From Litorimonas cladophorae (GTDB lineage: Bacteria > Pseudomonadota > Alphaproteobacteria > Caulobacterales > Maricaulaceae), in the NCBI RefSeq assembly GCF_014652455.1, contig NZ_BMYV01000001.1, forward strand, positions 1,302,001-1,366,000: a stretch of DNA of 64,000 bases, in the 5' to 3' direction. Positions 17,032 to 25,977 of this stretch are shown here, in pieces. The notes under the pieces were generated by a model that was not told where the DNA came from, made no database searches, and was given only the letters and a program-made list of their open reading frames with translations. Made by a program: the position numbers and the translations under genes. Positions within the stretch are counted from its first letter, which is position 1. Every line of letters begins with the position of its first letter.

Positions 17032-19239
17032 TTAGCCCTGAATAGCCTCAAAATCTGCTATCTGTCGCGACGTATCACTAATCATGCCAAGAAGTCGAAG
17101 GTTGTTATCTTTGACAGCGGTGTCATCTGAAATAATTTGCGTGTCTGTGAAAAACGCATCGATTGGTATGCGCAGACCCGCAAGACTGGTTAGGGCCTTT
17201 GCGTAGTCCTCTGATTCCAAAGCCTTAGAGATGGCGGGTTTGGCCGCAGTCAGCGCATCAAACAGGGCTGCGCCCTGTTCGTCGGACGGCCGATTCGCCG
17301 CGCCAGATGGCAGCTCACCCTTTTTGGCTTCCGCTTTCAGAATGTTTGCCGCGCGTTTATACCCCGCTAGAAGGTCTTCGCCCTCGGGTGTGGAGAGGAA
17401 AGATTGGAGCGCATTCACGCGATTGACGATGGCGACGAGGTCGTCTTGGCCTTCAGTCAGAGCCGCGTCGATAATGTCATGACCCATACCTTGATCACGG
17501 AGATAGACTTTTAGGCGGTCTAGGATGAAGGTGAGCAGGCTAGGTATTACAAGCACAACATCTGAATTTTCAAATTCTCTCGATGGACTACCGTCCAGAA
17601 GAGTTTTCAGTGTATCTATTTCCACGAGAAGTTTTTGTATCACCACAGTGTTTTCACGACTATCAGTTCTGCTTTTGGAGTCCGCCCAACCTGTTGCCGC
17701 TTTATTCTGTGATAATTGCATCTTTAATTGAATTAGATGTTTAATAGTCACGTCAATGAGAGAAATTCGGACATCATTCTCCAAAATAATACGAACCACG
17801 CCCAGCGCCGCCCGTCTCAGCGCAAACGGATCTTTGCTGCCTGTTGGCTTTTCATCAATCGCCCAGAACCCGACCAATGTGTCGAGTTTATCAGCTAGCG
17901 CCACGGCGATGGCGACGGGGTCGGTTGGGACGTCGTCGCTGGGGCCTTGCGGTTTATAATGCTCTTCAATCGCAGTGGCGACGGATGCGTTTCCGCCTTC
18001 GCGTTCAAACATCAAACGTCCGATTTGCCCTTGTAGCGAGGTCGCCTCAATCACGGTTTGCGTCACCAGATCACATTTGGCGAGCTTGGCCGCTTGTTCT
18101 GCCAAATCCGGATCAGCGTCCACTTTGGCCGCGAGGTCACGCGCCAGCGCCGCAACCCGTTCGGCTTTGTCTTTGATCGTCCCAAGTTTCTTATGGAACA
18201 CAACCGTGTCGAGTTTCTCGTAATAGTCGATCAGGTTTTTCTTCGCATCTTCGGTTTGGAAGAACACAGCATCAGACAGGCGCGCAGAAATGACTTTGCC
18301 ATTCCCCGCCTTGATCGCTTCTCCGCCATCGGGCGCGATTTGGTTTGCGACGATGATGTAATGCGCCGCGAGCTTTCCAGTTTTGGGATCACGTACAGTA
18401 AATGTCTTTTGATGCGATTTCAGTGTCAAGCGAATGACTTCATCGGGCAGGTTCAAGAAATCTGCATCCATATCGCCAAACAAAACAACAGGCCATTCGG
18501 TCAGACCCGCAACTTCATTGAGCAAGCCTTCATCCTCGACCAATTCCAGACCTTTATCCGCGCAAAGCTCTGACGCATTCGACAATATCACGGCTTTGCG
18601 GTCCTCATGCGACAGCATGACATGACCCGCCTGTTCCAACTGGGATCGATAATTCTCGAATGTCGAAACGGCATAAGGCCCCGGCCCGTGGCGACGATGG
18701 CCGATAGTTGTATTGGACGAGGTAATCCCGCCGACCTCAAGGTGAACCACTTCCATCTGAAACAGGACCAGCAGACCACGCAAAGGCCGCACCCAACGGA
18801 AATTCGATCCGCCCGATTTCATCGACTTCGGCCACGGAAAATTCGCCATGACGTCAGGGATTAGGGCCTGCAGGATCGCACGCGTATCTTGTCCCGAATT
18901 TTGAATAACGGCGACATAATATTCGCCTTTTTTCGGGTCCGTCCGCGTTTCCGCCTCCGAAATATCGGAGAGACCGGCGGCTTTCAGGAAACCCTCAAGC
19001 GCGCGCTCAGGCGAGCCCACGCGTGGACCTTTGCGAATGTCCGTCACATCAGGCGAGCGCACGGGCAGGTCCGCCACGAAAGTCAGGCGGCGCGGGCCCG
19101 TCAGAACGCGGATATTTTCAACGGTCAGGCCCGCTTTCGTGAGGCCAGCGACCATCAGTTTTTGCAAGTCAGCCCCCGCCCGCACCTGCATACGCGCAGG
19201 AATTTCTTCGGAGAGGATTTCAAAAAGGAATTCAGCCAT
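17032..19239 (-). CDS. glyS: Glycyl-tRNA synthetase beta subunit
   Basis: 735 residues. The start [18 protein letters not shown] is the GlyS signature, followed by VLTGPRRLTFVADLP and KGPRVGSPERALEGFLKAAG. The catalytic-support body includes FRWVRPLRGLLVLF and LTEWPVVLFGDMDADFL. The C-terminal anticodon-binding (DALR-like) part has LTFILDRLKVYLRDQGMGH. Between VRIILENDVRI and the last motif lies about 75 residues of low-similarity sequence (about residues 485-560) encoded by AT-rich DNA. The ATG overlaps the glyQ stop by one base (TAATG), so the two subunits are translationally coupled. Confidence 0.95.
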   Translation of the reverse strand: MAEFLFEILSEEIPARMQVRAGADLQKLMVAGLTKAGLTVENIRVLTGPRRLTFVADLPVRSPDVTDIRKGPRVGSPERALEGFLKAAGLSDISEAETRTDPKKGEYYVAVIQNSGQDTRAILQALIPDVMANFPWPKSMKSGGSNFRWVRPLRGLLVLFQMEVVHLEVGGITSSNTTIGHRRHGPGPYAVSTFENYRSQLEQAGHVMLSHEDRKAVILSNASELCADKGLELVEDEGLLNEVAGLTEWPVVLFGDMDADFLNLPDEVIRLTLKSHQKTFTVRDPKTGKLAAHYIIVANQIAPDGGEAIKAGNGKVISARLSDAVFFQTEDAKKNLIDYYEKLDTVVFHKKLGTIKDKAERVAALARDLAAKVDADPDLAEQAAKLAKCDLVTQTVIEATSLQGQIGRLMFEREGGNASVATAIEEHYKPQGPSDDVPTDPVAIAVALADKLDTLVGFWAIDEKPTGSKDPFALRRAALGVVRIILENDVRISLIDVTIKHLIQLKMQLSQNKAATGWADSKSRTDSRENTVVIQKLLVEIDTLKTLLDGSPSREFENSDVVLVIPSLLTFILDRLKVYLRDQGMGHDIIDAALTEGQDDLVAIVNRVNALQSFLSTPEGEDLLAGYKRAANILKAEAKKGELPSGAANRPSDEQGAALFDALTAAKPAISKALESEDYAKALTSLAGLRIPIDAFFTDTQIISDDTAVKDNNLRLLGMISDTSRQIADFEAIQG

Positions 19240-20141
19240 TACGCGGCTCCCTCTATCTCTGCCGAGGTTTTTTCACTCGCCGCATAAGCTTCCGCACTGC
19301 CCTTTGCCAAATTGCGTACGCGTTTGATATATTCTTGGCGTTGCGTTGGGGACACGACGCCGCGCGCGTCTAGCATATTGAACAAATGCGAGGCTTTTAA
19401 CGCGTGCTCATAAGCGGGCAGCGGCAGTGGATTGTCGAGCGCGAGGAGCGCCTTACATTCGGCTTCGGCAAATTCAAAACGTGCGCGAATTTTTTCCACG
19501 TCGGAATGTTCGAAATTATAGGTCGACTGTTCAACTTCATTGCGGTGGAACACATCGCCGTAACTCACACCATGATCATTATAGGGCAGATCATAGACGT
19601 TATCGACGTCGAACACATACATGGCGAGGCGCTCTAAACCGTAAGTCAATTCGCCCGAGACAAGATCAAGGTCTTGGCCGCCGACTTGTTGGAAATATGT
19701 ATATTGGCTGACTTCCATACCGTCACACCAGACTTCCCAGCCCAGGCCCCAAGCGCCCACCGTGGGGTTTTCCCAGTCATCTTCGACAAAGCGGATATCA
19801 TGCAAATCGCGATCAATGCCGATGGCATCGAGACTGCCAAGATAGAGTTCCTGTAGGTTCTCTGGGTTCGGCTTCATGATGACTTGGAACTGGTAATAAT
19901 GCTGCAAGCGGTTCGGGTTTTCCCCGTAGCGACCATCGGCAGGACGACGCGACGGTTGCACATAGGCGCAATTCCAAGGCTTCGGCCCAAGCGAGCGCAG
20001 CACCGTCGCAGGATGCAATGTCCCTGCCCCGACTTCGGTATCAAATGGCTGGAGGATCACACAGCCCTGCTCGGCCCAATAGGCTTGCAGTGTCAGGATC
20101 AATCCTTGGAAGGAGGACGGTTTTTTTGTTTCGGCGGTCAT
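19239..20141 (-). CDS. glyQ: Glycyl-tRNA synthetase alpha subunit
   Basis: 300 residues. The class II core shows [19 protein letters not shown] near the start, [20 protein letters not shown], and [40 protein letters not shown] and [10 protein letters not shown] complete the active site. It forms the alpha2beta2 glycyl-tRNA synthetase with GlyS, encoded immediately downstream. The family ends a little earlier in many species; the extra [16 protein letters not shown] tail is ordinary for alphaproteobacteria. Confidence 0.97.
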   Translation of the reverse strand: MTAETKKPSSFQGLILTLQAYWAEQGCVILQPFDTEVGAGTLHPATVLRSLGPKPWNCAYVQPSRRPADGRYGENPNRLQHYYQFQVIMKPNPENLQELYLGSLDAIGIDRDLHDIRFVEDDWENPTVGAWGLGWEVWCDGMEVSQYTYFQQVGGQDLDLVSGELTYGLERLAMYVFDVDNVYDLPYNDHGVSYGDVFHRNEVEQSTYNFEHSDVEKIRARFEFAEAECKALLALDNPLPLPAYEHALKASHLFNMLDARGVVSPTQRQEYIKRVRNLAKGSAEAYAASEKTSAEIEGAA

Positions 20142-20267
20142 GGGGCGCGTTCTACGGAATCACGGGAAAAGCGCAAGTTTGAAAGACGCCTTACCTAAAT
20201 TGTTAGAAACCTAAATTAGGGCTATGATTGTAACCGGATTTTCAGACCTCTCGGCTATGTCTGAGGC

Positions 20268-20531
20268 ATGAAAGAAACAAGTTTCATCGGAAAATTGATC
20301 TGCGCTGCGGGTTTGGCGGCGCTTTTGGGATTGGGCCTGTCATCCTCTATCGCGGCGCTTCTAACGGGAAGCGAAGCGACAGAGCTTCAAATCTTCTGCG
20401 TGAGTGGCGGCTTGGGCCTCGTCGCAGCCGTGATTGGCGGATATTTGGGTTGGGTACATTCGCAACTCATCGTCACAGGGGCGATTTTTTCGACAATAAC
20501 CAATGCGGTTTTAGGTATATTCTCGATCTAA
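20268..20531 (+). CDS. Small hydrophobic membrane protein (first of a tandem pair)
   Basis: 87 residues with two or three membrane segments (LICAAGLAALLGLGLSSSIAALL, FCVSGGLGLVAAVIGGYLGWV and a C-terminal VTGAIFSTITNAVLGIFSI). I recognise no family. The motif GGYLGWVHSQLIVTGAIF resembles GGCWGWKDAGVFRDLIL in the next protein, so the two may be diverged paralogues. A weak TGAGG lies just before the ATG. It is placed between glyQ (divergent) and a DUF2007 gene (convergent). Confidence is moderate because of size. Confidence 0.6.
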   Translation: MKETSFIGKLICAAGLAALLGLGLSSSIAALLTGSEATELQIFCVSGGLGLVAAVIGGYLGWVHSQLIVTGAIFSTITNAVLGIFSI

Positions 20532-20572
20532 ACCATCCTTCGGCAGCGTTTGGAAAACATTAGAAGTTAGCC

Positions 20573-20860
20573 ATGGTCACATCAAAAACATTTCGAAGAT
20601 CTATAATCGCCGTATTGGTTTCGGCTGTCTTCGGCTGTGTTGGGGCGGTAGGCTTTGAGGTATTGCTAGAGCTTAGTCGTTGGGAATTTGTCTCTCGTGA
20701 CTATAAAGCTGGACTCTGGGTTTCTGATCTCGCTCTAGTTCTTGGATTGCTTCTGGCCATCTTCGGCGGGTGTTGGGGTTGGAAAGACGCGGGTGTTTTT
20801 CGCGATCTAATTCTAGTTGATTTCGTCGACTGGATTCGAAGTCTCTGGAAATCGCCTTAA
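20573..20860 (+). CDS. Small hydrophobic membrane protein (second of a tandem pair)
   Basis: 95 residues with two membrane helices (SIIAVLVSAVFGCVGAVGFEVLL and LWVSDLALVLGLLLAIFGGCWGW) and a charged C-terminus (FRDLILVDFVDWIRSLWKSP). No family is recognised. It starts 42 bp after the first small membrane gene and ends in a 4-bp overlap with the convergent DUF2007 gene. The shared GGxxGW pattern after the second helix links it to its neighbour. Confidence 0.6.
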   Translation: MVTSKTFRRSIIAVLVSAVFGCVGAVGFEVLLELSRWEFVSRDYKAGLWVSDLALVLGLLLAIFGGCWGWKDAGVFRDLILVDFVDWIRSLWKSP

Positions 20861-21078
20861 ACTGCCATTAAATCCCGCTCCATACCCGCGAGGCTCAACT
20901 GACGCCGTGCGGCGCTCTCATCCTCGTCCACAACCATCAGGCGGCGAGGAATCATGATGCCAGGCTCCAAAACGCTCATATTTTGGTCGAGCACAAAATA
21001 TTCAATTTTGGCTTCGGTCAGGATTGCCTCCGCAAAATTAAGCGTGGCGGGATTATTCGTCGTCAGAATGTTTTTCAT
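20857..21078 (-). CDS. DUF2007 domain protein
   Basis: 73 residues covering one DUF2007 domain: TTNNPATLNFAEAILTEAKI, then YFVLDQNMSVLEPG, IPRRLMVVDEDESAARRQL. This small cytosolic fold is often called a putative signal-transducing protein, but no molecular role is proven. It is divergent from the polyprenyl synthase gene with 194 bp between starts, an arrangement seen in other alphaproteobacteria. Confidence 0.85.
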   Translation of the reverse strand: MKNILTTNNPATLNFAEAILTEAKIEYFVLDQNMSVLEPGIMIPRRLMVVDEDESAARRQLSLAGMERDLMAV

Positions 21079-21272
21079 ACACTCTACCTAAGGCGCTGTT
21101 GTCATTCTACAAGTCCACGACCTTGCGCACACAGGTACAATTGGACGCGAGGCCTACGTTTTTAGCCCTTGCATATGTGCAAAGCCGCCATGTGCGACGT
21201 GGAAACGGCTTGCGGCGCTCCATCGCGCGCCCTACGTAAGGCACATAGAAATAAAGGTGGTCTCCCCCTCAC

Positions 21273-22286
21273 GTGAATGCGCCCGCTCAAATACGCCAAG
21301 ATGCAGCCCTCTCCCCGGCACAGACCCTTTGGGACCTGACGGGCGACGATATGGGAGCCGTTGACGCTCTCATCCTCGAGCGGATGCAGTCCTCCGTCGG
21401 GATGATCCCTGACCTTGCCCAGCATTTAGTTGGTGCAGGTGGAAAACGCTTGCGGCCTTTGCTGACCGTTACGGCCGCGCAGCTCTGTAATTATGAAGGC
21501 GACGCCCATCACAAGCTGGCCGCCGCTGTTGAATTTATTCACTCTGCCACATTGCTTCATGATGATGTGGTGGATGAAAGCGCGCTGCGTCGCGGTAAAA
21601 AGCCGGCGAATCTGATCTGGGGAAATAGCGCGTCGATCTTGGTCGGTGATTTCCTCTTTGCCCGCGCCTTCAACCTGATGGTTGAAACGGGATCAATGGA
21701 AGCGCTCGGTATTTTATCCAATGCGTCCTCCGTCATTGCCGAAGGCGAAGTGCAACAACTCGCGGCACTGCGTAACCTTGCGATGACGGAAGCCGACTAT
21801 ATGCGCGTGATTGAGGCCAAAACAGCGGCTCTTTTCGCCGCGGCAACTGAAGTCGCGCCCGTGATCGCACAGCGCCCTGTCGCAGAACGTGATGCTTTGC
21901 GCGAATATGGTCTCAAGCTGGGGCTCGCTTTTCAGCTCGTTGATGACGCGCTAGATTACGGCGGCATGGCGAGCGCCTTGGGTAAATCCGTCGGGGATGA
22001 TTTCCGCGAAGGTAAAATGACACTGCCCGTGATCCGCTCTCTGCAAACGGCCTCGGACGATGACAAAGCCTTTTGGCGTCGCGTCATTGTCGATCACGAT
22101 CAAAAAGACGTCGATCTGGAAAAGGCTGTATCCATGCTGCGCACATCGGGCGCTCTGGAATCCACCATGGAGTTAGCGAAGCAATATTCGCAAGACGCCG
22201 CAGACGCGCTGGATGTTTTCCAGCAGTCGTCGCTGCGCGATACCCTCAAAGATTTGGCTGGGTTCGTCGTCGCGCGGATTAGCTAG
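21273..22286 (+). CDS. ispB: Long-chain polyprenyl diphosphate synthase (octaprenyl/decaprenyl type)
   Basis: 337 residues. The first Asp-rich motif is LLHDDVVDESALRRGK, the second FQLVDDALDYGG; GGKRLRPLLTVTAAQL and GDFLFARAF are also family signatures. The small residues before the first motif (FIHSATLLHDD) fit a long-chain product used for the ubiquinone side chain. The start is a GTG at 21273; no strong Shine-Dalgarno is visible, so a later start is not excluded. Product chain length cannot be read from sequence with certainty. Confidence 0.92.
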   Translation: MNAPAQIRQDAALSPAQTLWDLTGDDMGAVDALILERMQSSVGMIPDLAQHLVGAGGKRLRPLLTVTAAQLCNYEGDAHHKLAAAVEFIHSATLLHDDVVDESALRRGKKPANLIWGNSASILVGDFLFARAFNLMVETGSMEALGILSNASSVIAEGEVQQLAALRNLAMTEADYMRVIEAKTAALFAAATEVAPVIAQRPVAERDALREYGLKLGLAFQLVDDALDYGGMASALGKSVGDDFREGKMTLPVIRSLQTASDDDKAFWRRVIVDHDQKDVDLEKAVSMLRTSGALESTMELAKQYSQDAADALDVFQQSSLRDTLKDLAGFVVARIS

Positions 22287-22289
22287 ACG

Positions 22290-23339
22290 CTAATGATCTG
22301 GCCTGCGACTATCTAGGCCACGGCTGATGAGAATATAGGCTGTTACACTCGCCCCCAATAACATCAGCGGCACATGGATGCGGTCAAACCAGCCTTTGGC
22401 CGCCCCGATCACAACGATGTTTGCGCAGATCAACGCAGCCAGAGCATAAAATCCGCTGACGGCCAAATGCCCGCGCCCGCTTCGGATCAGCCGTTGGTAA
22501 AGATGCGTATTGTGAGCTTGCAGAATGTTCTCACGCTTTCGCACCCGTCGAACCAAGGTCAGCAAGACATCCACGAGCAGCGGCAAAATCAGGATAGGCC
22601 CGACGAGGTGAAACGTCCTTCCTGAGGTTTCGGCGACCAGAAACAGAATCGTAACAGCGAAAAGAAACCCGATACTCAACGAGCCTACATCTCCCGAAAA
22701 GACGCGCGCTTCCTGCCGTAAATTATAAGGCAAAAACCCTAGAAGCGCCATAAGCGCCAGGGCCGACAAAAGCAGTGTTGTGGGTGATCCGCTAATCAAT
22801 CCGACGCCGAAAAGCGCGAAATTTGCAATCGTCATCGTCAGGCCCATTAACCCGTTCGCACCATCCATGAAGTTGATAGCGTTCATGACCACAAAGATCC
22901 AAAGCACAGCGCCGCCAAAGCCTAGCGCTGGATGCAGGGGAATGGGTCTATCCAAAAAAGGAAGTGTCACGGGCGGACCTATCGACCAAACGGCCGCACC
23001 ACAGATCACCAGCATCACCCCAAATTTCAATTTGGGACCTAAGGTCATCGCGTCATCGACGAGGCCCAAAAAACCAACGGCAAAGAGAAGCGCCATGACG
23101 GGCGCAAACCCGATACCCAATTTGAGGCTTGGAAATAAAAGCGCGACGCCGCAGAGCGCTAATCCGAAACTTGTGATGATGCCCAGACCGCCAGAGGTTG
23201 GAACGACGCCGCTATGAGCAGATCGGCCATCTGAGGCGTCGCCCAAACCCGCAATGGACATAAAGCCCGTGACGGCGAGGCTTGCGAAGAAAGCCAAGGC
23301 CCCGACCTGCGCCCAAAGCCATATGTTCTGCGCCAACAT
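22290..23339 (-). CDS. MraY/WecA-type undecaprenyl-phosphate glycosyl-1-phosphate transferase
   Basis: 349 residues, about 10 membrane helices. Signatures are GLVDDAMTLGPKLKF (DDxxD-like), MNAINFMDGANGLMGL and VFSGDVGSLSIGFL, where the usual GDAGS has Val for Ala, and AHNTHLYQRLIRSG as the His-containing loop. Such enzymes move a sugar-1-phosphate from a UDP-sugar to undecaprenyl phosphate and so start O-antigen or other surface glycans. It overlaps the ispE stop by one base. The sugar is not predictable. Confidence 0.88.
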   Translation of the reverse strand: MLAQNIWLWAQVGALAFFASLAVTGFMSIAGLGDASDGRSAHSGVVPTSGGLGIITSFGLALCGVALLFPSLKLGIGFAPVMALLFAVGFLGLVDDAMTLGPKLKFGVMLVICGAAVWSIGPPVTLPFLDRPIPLHPALGFGGAVLWIFVVMNAINFMDGANGLMGLTMTIANFALFGVGLISGSPTTLLLSALALMALLGFLPYNLRQEARVFSGDVGSLSIGFLFAVTILFLVAETSGRTFHLVGPILILPLLVDVLLTLVRRVRKRENILQAHNTHLYQRLIRSGRGHLAVSGFYALAALICANIVVIGAAKGWFDRIHVPLMLLGASVTAYILISRGLDSRRPDH

Positions 23340-24166
23340 TAGGCCGCGTCACCTAGGCGACAATCGCGGACCCACCAGTCAGGGTGCGCCGCTTCAATTG
23401 CTTGCGCGACGGCTTGGGCTTGTGCGTCTGACCGAAAAATCCCGAAACATGTCGCGCCCGAGCCTGACATACGTGCCAGCTCGCACCCCGCTTGCTGCGA
23501 TAAGGCACGCAGAACATCCGCAATAATAGGAGCTTGGGAAATAGCGGCGTCTTGCATGTCGTTCTCGCCCACTAAAGCGCGGGACAACAAATCTCCAGAC
23601 AGAGAGGTTTGACGCGGCTGCGCGGCGCGCGGCGTCCTGTCCATTGCGCGAAAAATTGCACCTGTCGATACGGCGACACCTGGATTGACCAAGACCGCCG
23701 ATAATTGCCCTAGCCCAGACAGGGGTACCACGGTTTCGCCAATTCCAGACATCATCGCGGTTTTAGACAGACGACAGACGGGAACATCTGCGCCCAATTT
23801 GAAGGCTAAGTCACGATCCGAAATATCGGAATTAAAAACGCGCAAAACGGCACCTGCATTGGCGCTCCCACCGCCGAGCCCGGCTGAAATTGGAAGTTCT
23901 TTGTCCAAGATAATATGATGCGACGCAGCCTTCGCCAGCCCCATAGCCCTCAGAATTAAATTTGACCCGTCAGTGGGCAGGTCATCCGCCCCCCGGATCG
24001 TGAGTTTCGTGTCTCCGCTGGGCTCAAACCATAATCGATCACCAAAATCCGCGAAAACCACGAGACTATCCAAGGGATGATAACCGTCGTCTCTAGCCGC
24101 CCCAACATGAAGCGTTAAATTGACTTTCGCCCGCGCGATCTCCGTATGCGTTTCCGCCCCTGACAT
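23339..24166 (-). CDS. ispE: 4-diphosphocytidyl-2-C-methyl-D-erythritol kinase
   Basis: 275 residues, GHMP kinase fold. ARAKVNLTLHVGAARDDGYH is the N-terminal CDP-ME site, ELPISAGLGGGSANAGAVL the ATP-binding glycine loop, KLGADVPVC the next conserved block, and ARMSGSGATCFGIF the C-terminal GHMP motif. It phosphorylates CDP-methylerythritol in the MEP isoprenoid pathway. It sits between the TPR-protein gene (4-bp gap) and the MraY-like gene (1-bp overlap), so the three form an operon. Confidence 0.94.
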   Translation of the reverse strand: MSGAETHTEIARAKVNLTLHVGAARDDGYHPLDSLVVFADFGDRLWFEPSGDTKLTIRGADDLPTDGSNLILRAMGLAKAASHHIILDKELPISAGLGGGSANAGAVLRVFNSDISDRDLAFKLGADVPVCRLSKTAMMSGIGETVVPLSGLGQLSAVLVNPGVAVSTGAIFRAMDRTPRAAQPRQTSLSGDLLSRALVGENDMQDAAISQAPIIADVLRALSQQAGCELARMSGSGATCFGIFRSDAQAQAVAQAIEAAHPDWWVRDCRLGDAA

Positions 24167-24170
24167 GGGA

Positions 24171-25880
24171 TTATGGCGCAGGTTTTGCGGTGACTGGCAC
24201 GGCCTCTAGGCCGCCTTCTAACTTGATCTTGATCGTCGCGCGCTCGTCGTCAGTCGGATCAAACTCAAGTGCACGTTTCCACTGAAATCCAGCTTCACGT
24301 TTACGCCCAAGTTTATAATAGACATCGCCCAAATGGTCGATGATGGTTGCCGATGATGGGGACAAAGCGACGGCATCTTCTAGCTTTTCCCGCGCGTCCT
24401 GATACTGGCCCAATTTGTAATGTGCCCAACCAAGACTGTCCACAATGGCGCCCGATTGCGGTTCTTGTTTCACGGCTTCACGGATCATATCGAAAGCTTC
24501 TTCAAGGTTTTCGCCGCGATCCACCCAAGTATATCCTAAATAATTCAGCGTATCGACATCGTCAGGAACGAGCGCCAAAACACGTTTGAAATCCGCTTCG
24601 GCCTCTGGCCAGCGGTCCAAGCGTTCATAGATGATGGCGCGAAACCGAAGCGGTTCAACGTTGGCCGTTATTTCCTCATCCGACATAGAGTCGACGAGGG
24701 CTTTATAGAACGGCAAAGCCTCAGCATAGTTTTCACGAAAGAACCGTGCGCGGCCTAAACTTTCGCGGGTCAGAACGCTTTGCTCACGTTCGTTCAACGC
24801 CTCCAAAACCTCGATGGCTTTGTCGTCCTCTTCTCGATTGAAATAGATGTTAGCGATGTTCAGTCGCGCCGACACATAATAGGGATCATCTTCCCCCATG
24901 ACACGGTATAGATCATAGGCATTATCTTGTCCGATTTCACCTTGGTCTTCGAGTATGGAGCCCAGCCAAATAGAGGCCTTTGTATTTTTCGGATCAATAT
25001 GATGCGCAAAACGCAGGTAAAGTTCCGCTCCGTCAATTGATCGATTTCTGGCAAAATAACCAAATGCAGGATCTGTCACGGCCCGCGCGGCCTCGCCTTT
25101 GATACTGATACGGGGTAGCGGTTTACCCGCCTTCAATCGCTTTAAATAAAACCCCACCGGTCCAATCGAAAGCCCCTCATTTTCGGCGAGAACGTCTTCG
25201 AGAGCAGTGATCGCGTCGGGCTGCCGATTGGCTTGATCCAATATCCTCGCACGTGTCAACAACGCCTCAATGCCAGATACGCCTGTCTCATCGACGGCGT
25301 CTAATCGTTCTAGAGCTAAATCTATTTCGCCTTCCAGCGCATCTAACTTTGCGAGCTGTAGCTCGGAAAAGGCTTCAAAATATTCACTTCCGCCGAAATT
25401 AGCGAAGGTTTCTCGCGCCCCGTCATAGTCCTTTTGTCCAGCCTCAGCCCAGCCTCGGACCAATTGCATCATCGGCGTCATAATGACGTCGTTGGAACGT
25501 CCAGAGAAATATTTAATTGTGAGTTTGTTTTTGCCCCGTTGAAAGGCGTCTACACCTAAAACCGCGCGCGCCATGGCCTCGGTTTTGTCAGCCTTACGCA
25601 GTCTTTCCGACAGTTTTACTGCGCCCGCCATATCGCCCGTTTCGATGGCAGAAACGATAGCGCGACGCCCAATCCGTGTATCGGTTGGCTCCTGAAGAAA
25701 AGCATTCGTGAAATATTTTTGTTGCGCAGCGCGGTCTTCAATTTTCTGCGCGTAAGTGCCCGCCAGATAATTCCCGTAAAGACTGGAGAGGTCCGATGTA
25801 TCTGGTGCCGCGGTTGCGCCGGCGTAACATGAAAGCGCCAAAATAGACGTAAGGGTCAGAGAAATCAGGCGATGTTTCAT
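24171..25880 (-). CDS. Exported TPR-repeat protein
   Basis: 569 residues from the ATG at 25880, which gives a normal signal peptide (MKHRLISLTLTSILALS, then CYAGATAA) with cleavage near residue 25. A start 20 codons upstream would bury this signal and is unlikely. The rest is helical and TPR-rich, most clearly in the C-terminal third: VDTLNYLGYTWVDRGENLEEA, SGAIVDSLGWAHYKLGQYQ and ATIIDHLGDVYYKLGRKREA. The protein probably acts as a periplasmic scaffold; no partner is known. It lies between ETF-QO and ispE on the same strand. Confidence 0.88.
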   Translation of the reverse strand: MKHRLISLTLTSILALSCYAGATAAPDTSDLSSLYGNYLAGTYAQKIEDRAAQQKYFTNAFLQEPTDTRIGRRAIVSAIETGDMAGAVKLSERLRKADKTEAMARAVLGVDAFQRGKNKLTIKYFSGRSNDVIMTPMMQLVRGWAEAGQKDYDGARETFANFGGSEYFEAFSELQLAKLDALEGEIDLALERLDAVDETGVSGIEALLTRARILDQANRQPDAITALEDVLAENEGLSIGPVGFYLKRLKAGKPLPRISIKGEAARAVTDPAFGYFARNRSIDGAELYLRFAHHIDPKNTKASIWLGSILEDQGEIGQDNAYDLYRVMGEDDPYYVSARLNIANIYFNREEDDKAIEVLEALNEREQSVLTRESLGRARFFRENYAEALPFYKALVDSMSDEEITANVEPLRFRAIIYERLDRWPEAEADFKRVLALVPDDVDTLNYLGYTWVDRGENLEEAFDMIREAVKQEPQSGAIVDSLGWAHYKLGQYQDAREKLEDAVALSPSSATIIDHLGDVYYKLGRKREAGFQWKRALEFDPTDDERATIKIKLEGGLEAVPVTAKPAP

Positions 25881-25977
25881 GACATCTTTCTGCGGCGAAC
25901 GCGGGGCATATCGAGTGATGAAGGGGCTCACCTTCATCACAATTATCGGAAGCGATCAGAAGACCGCAGAATTGGGT

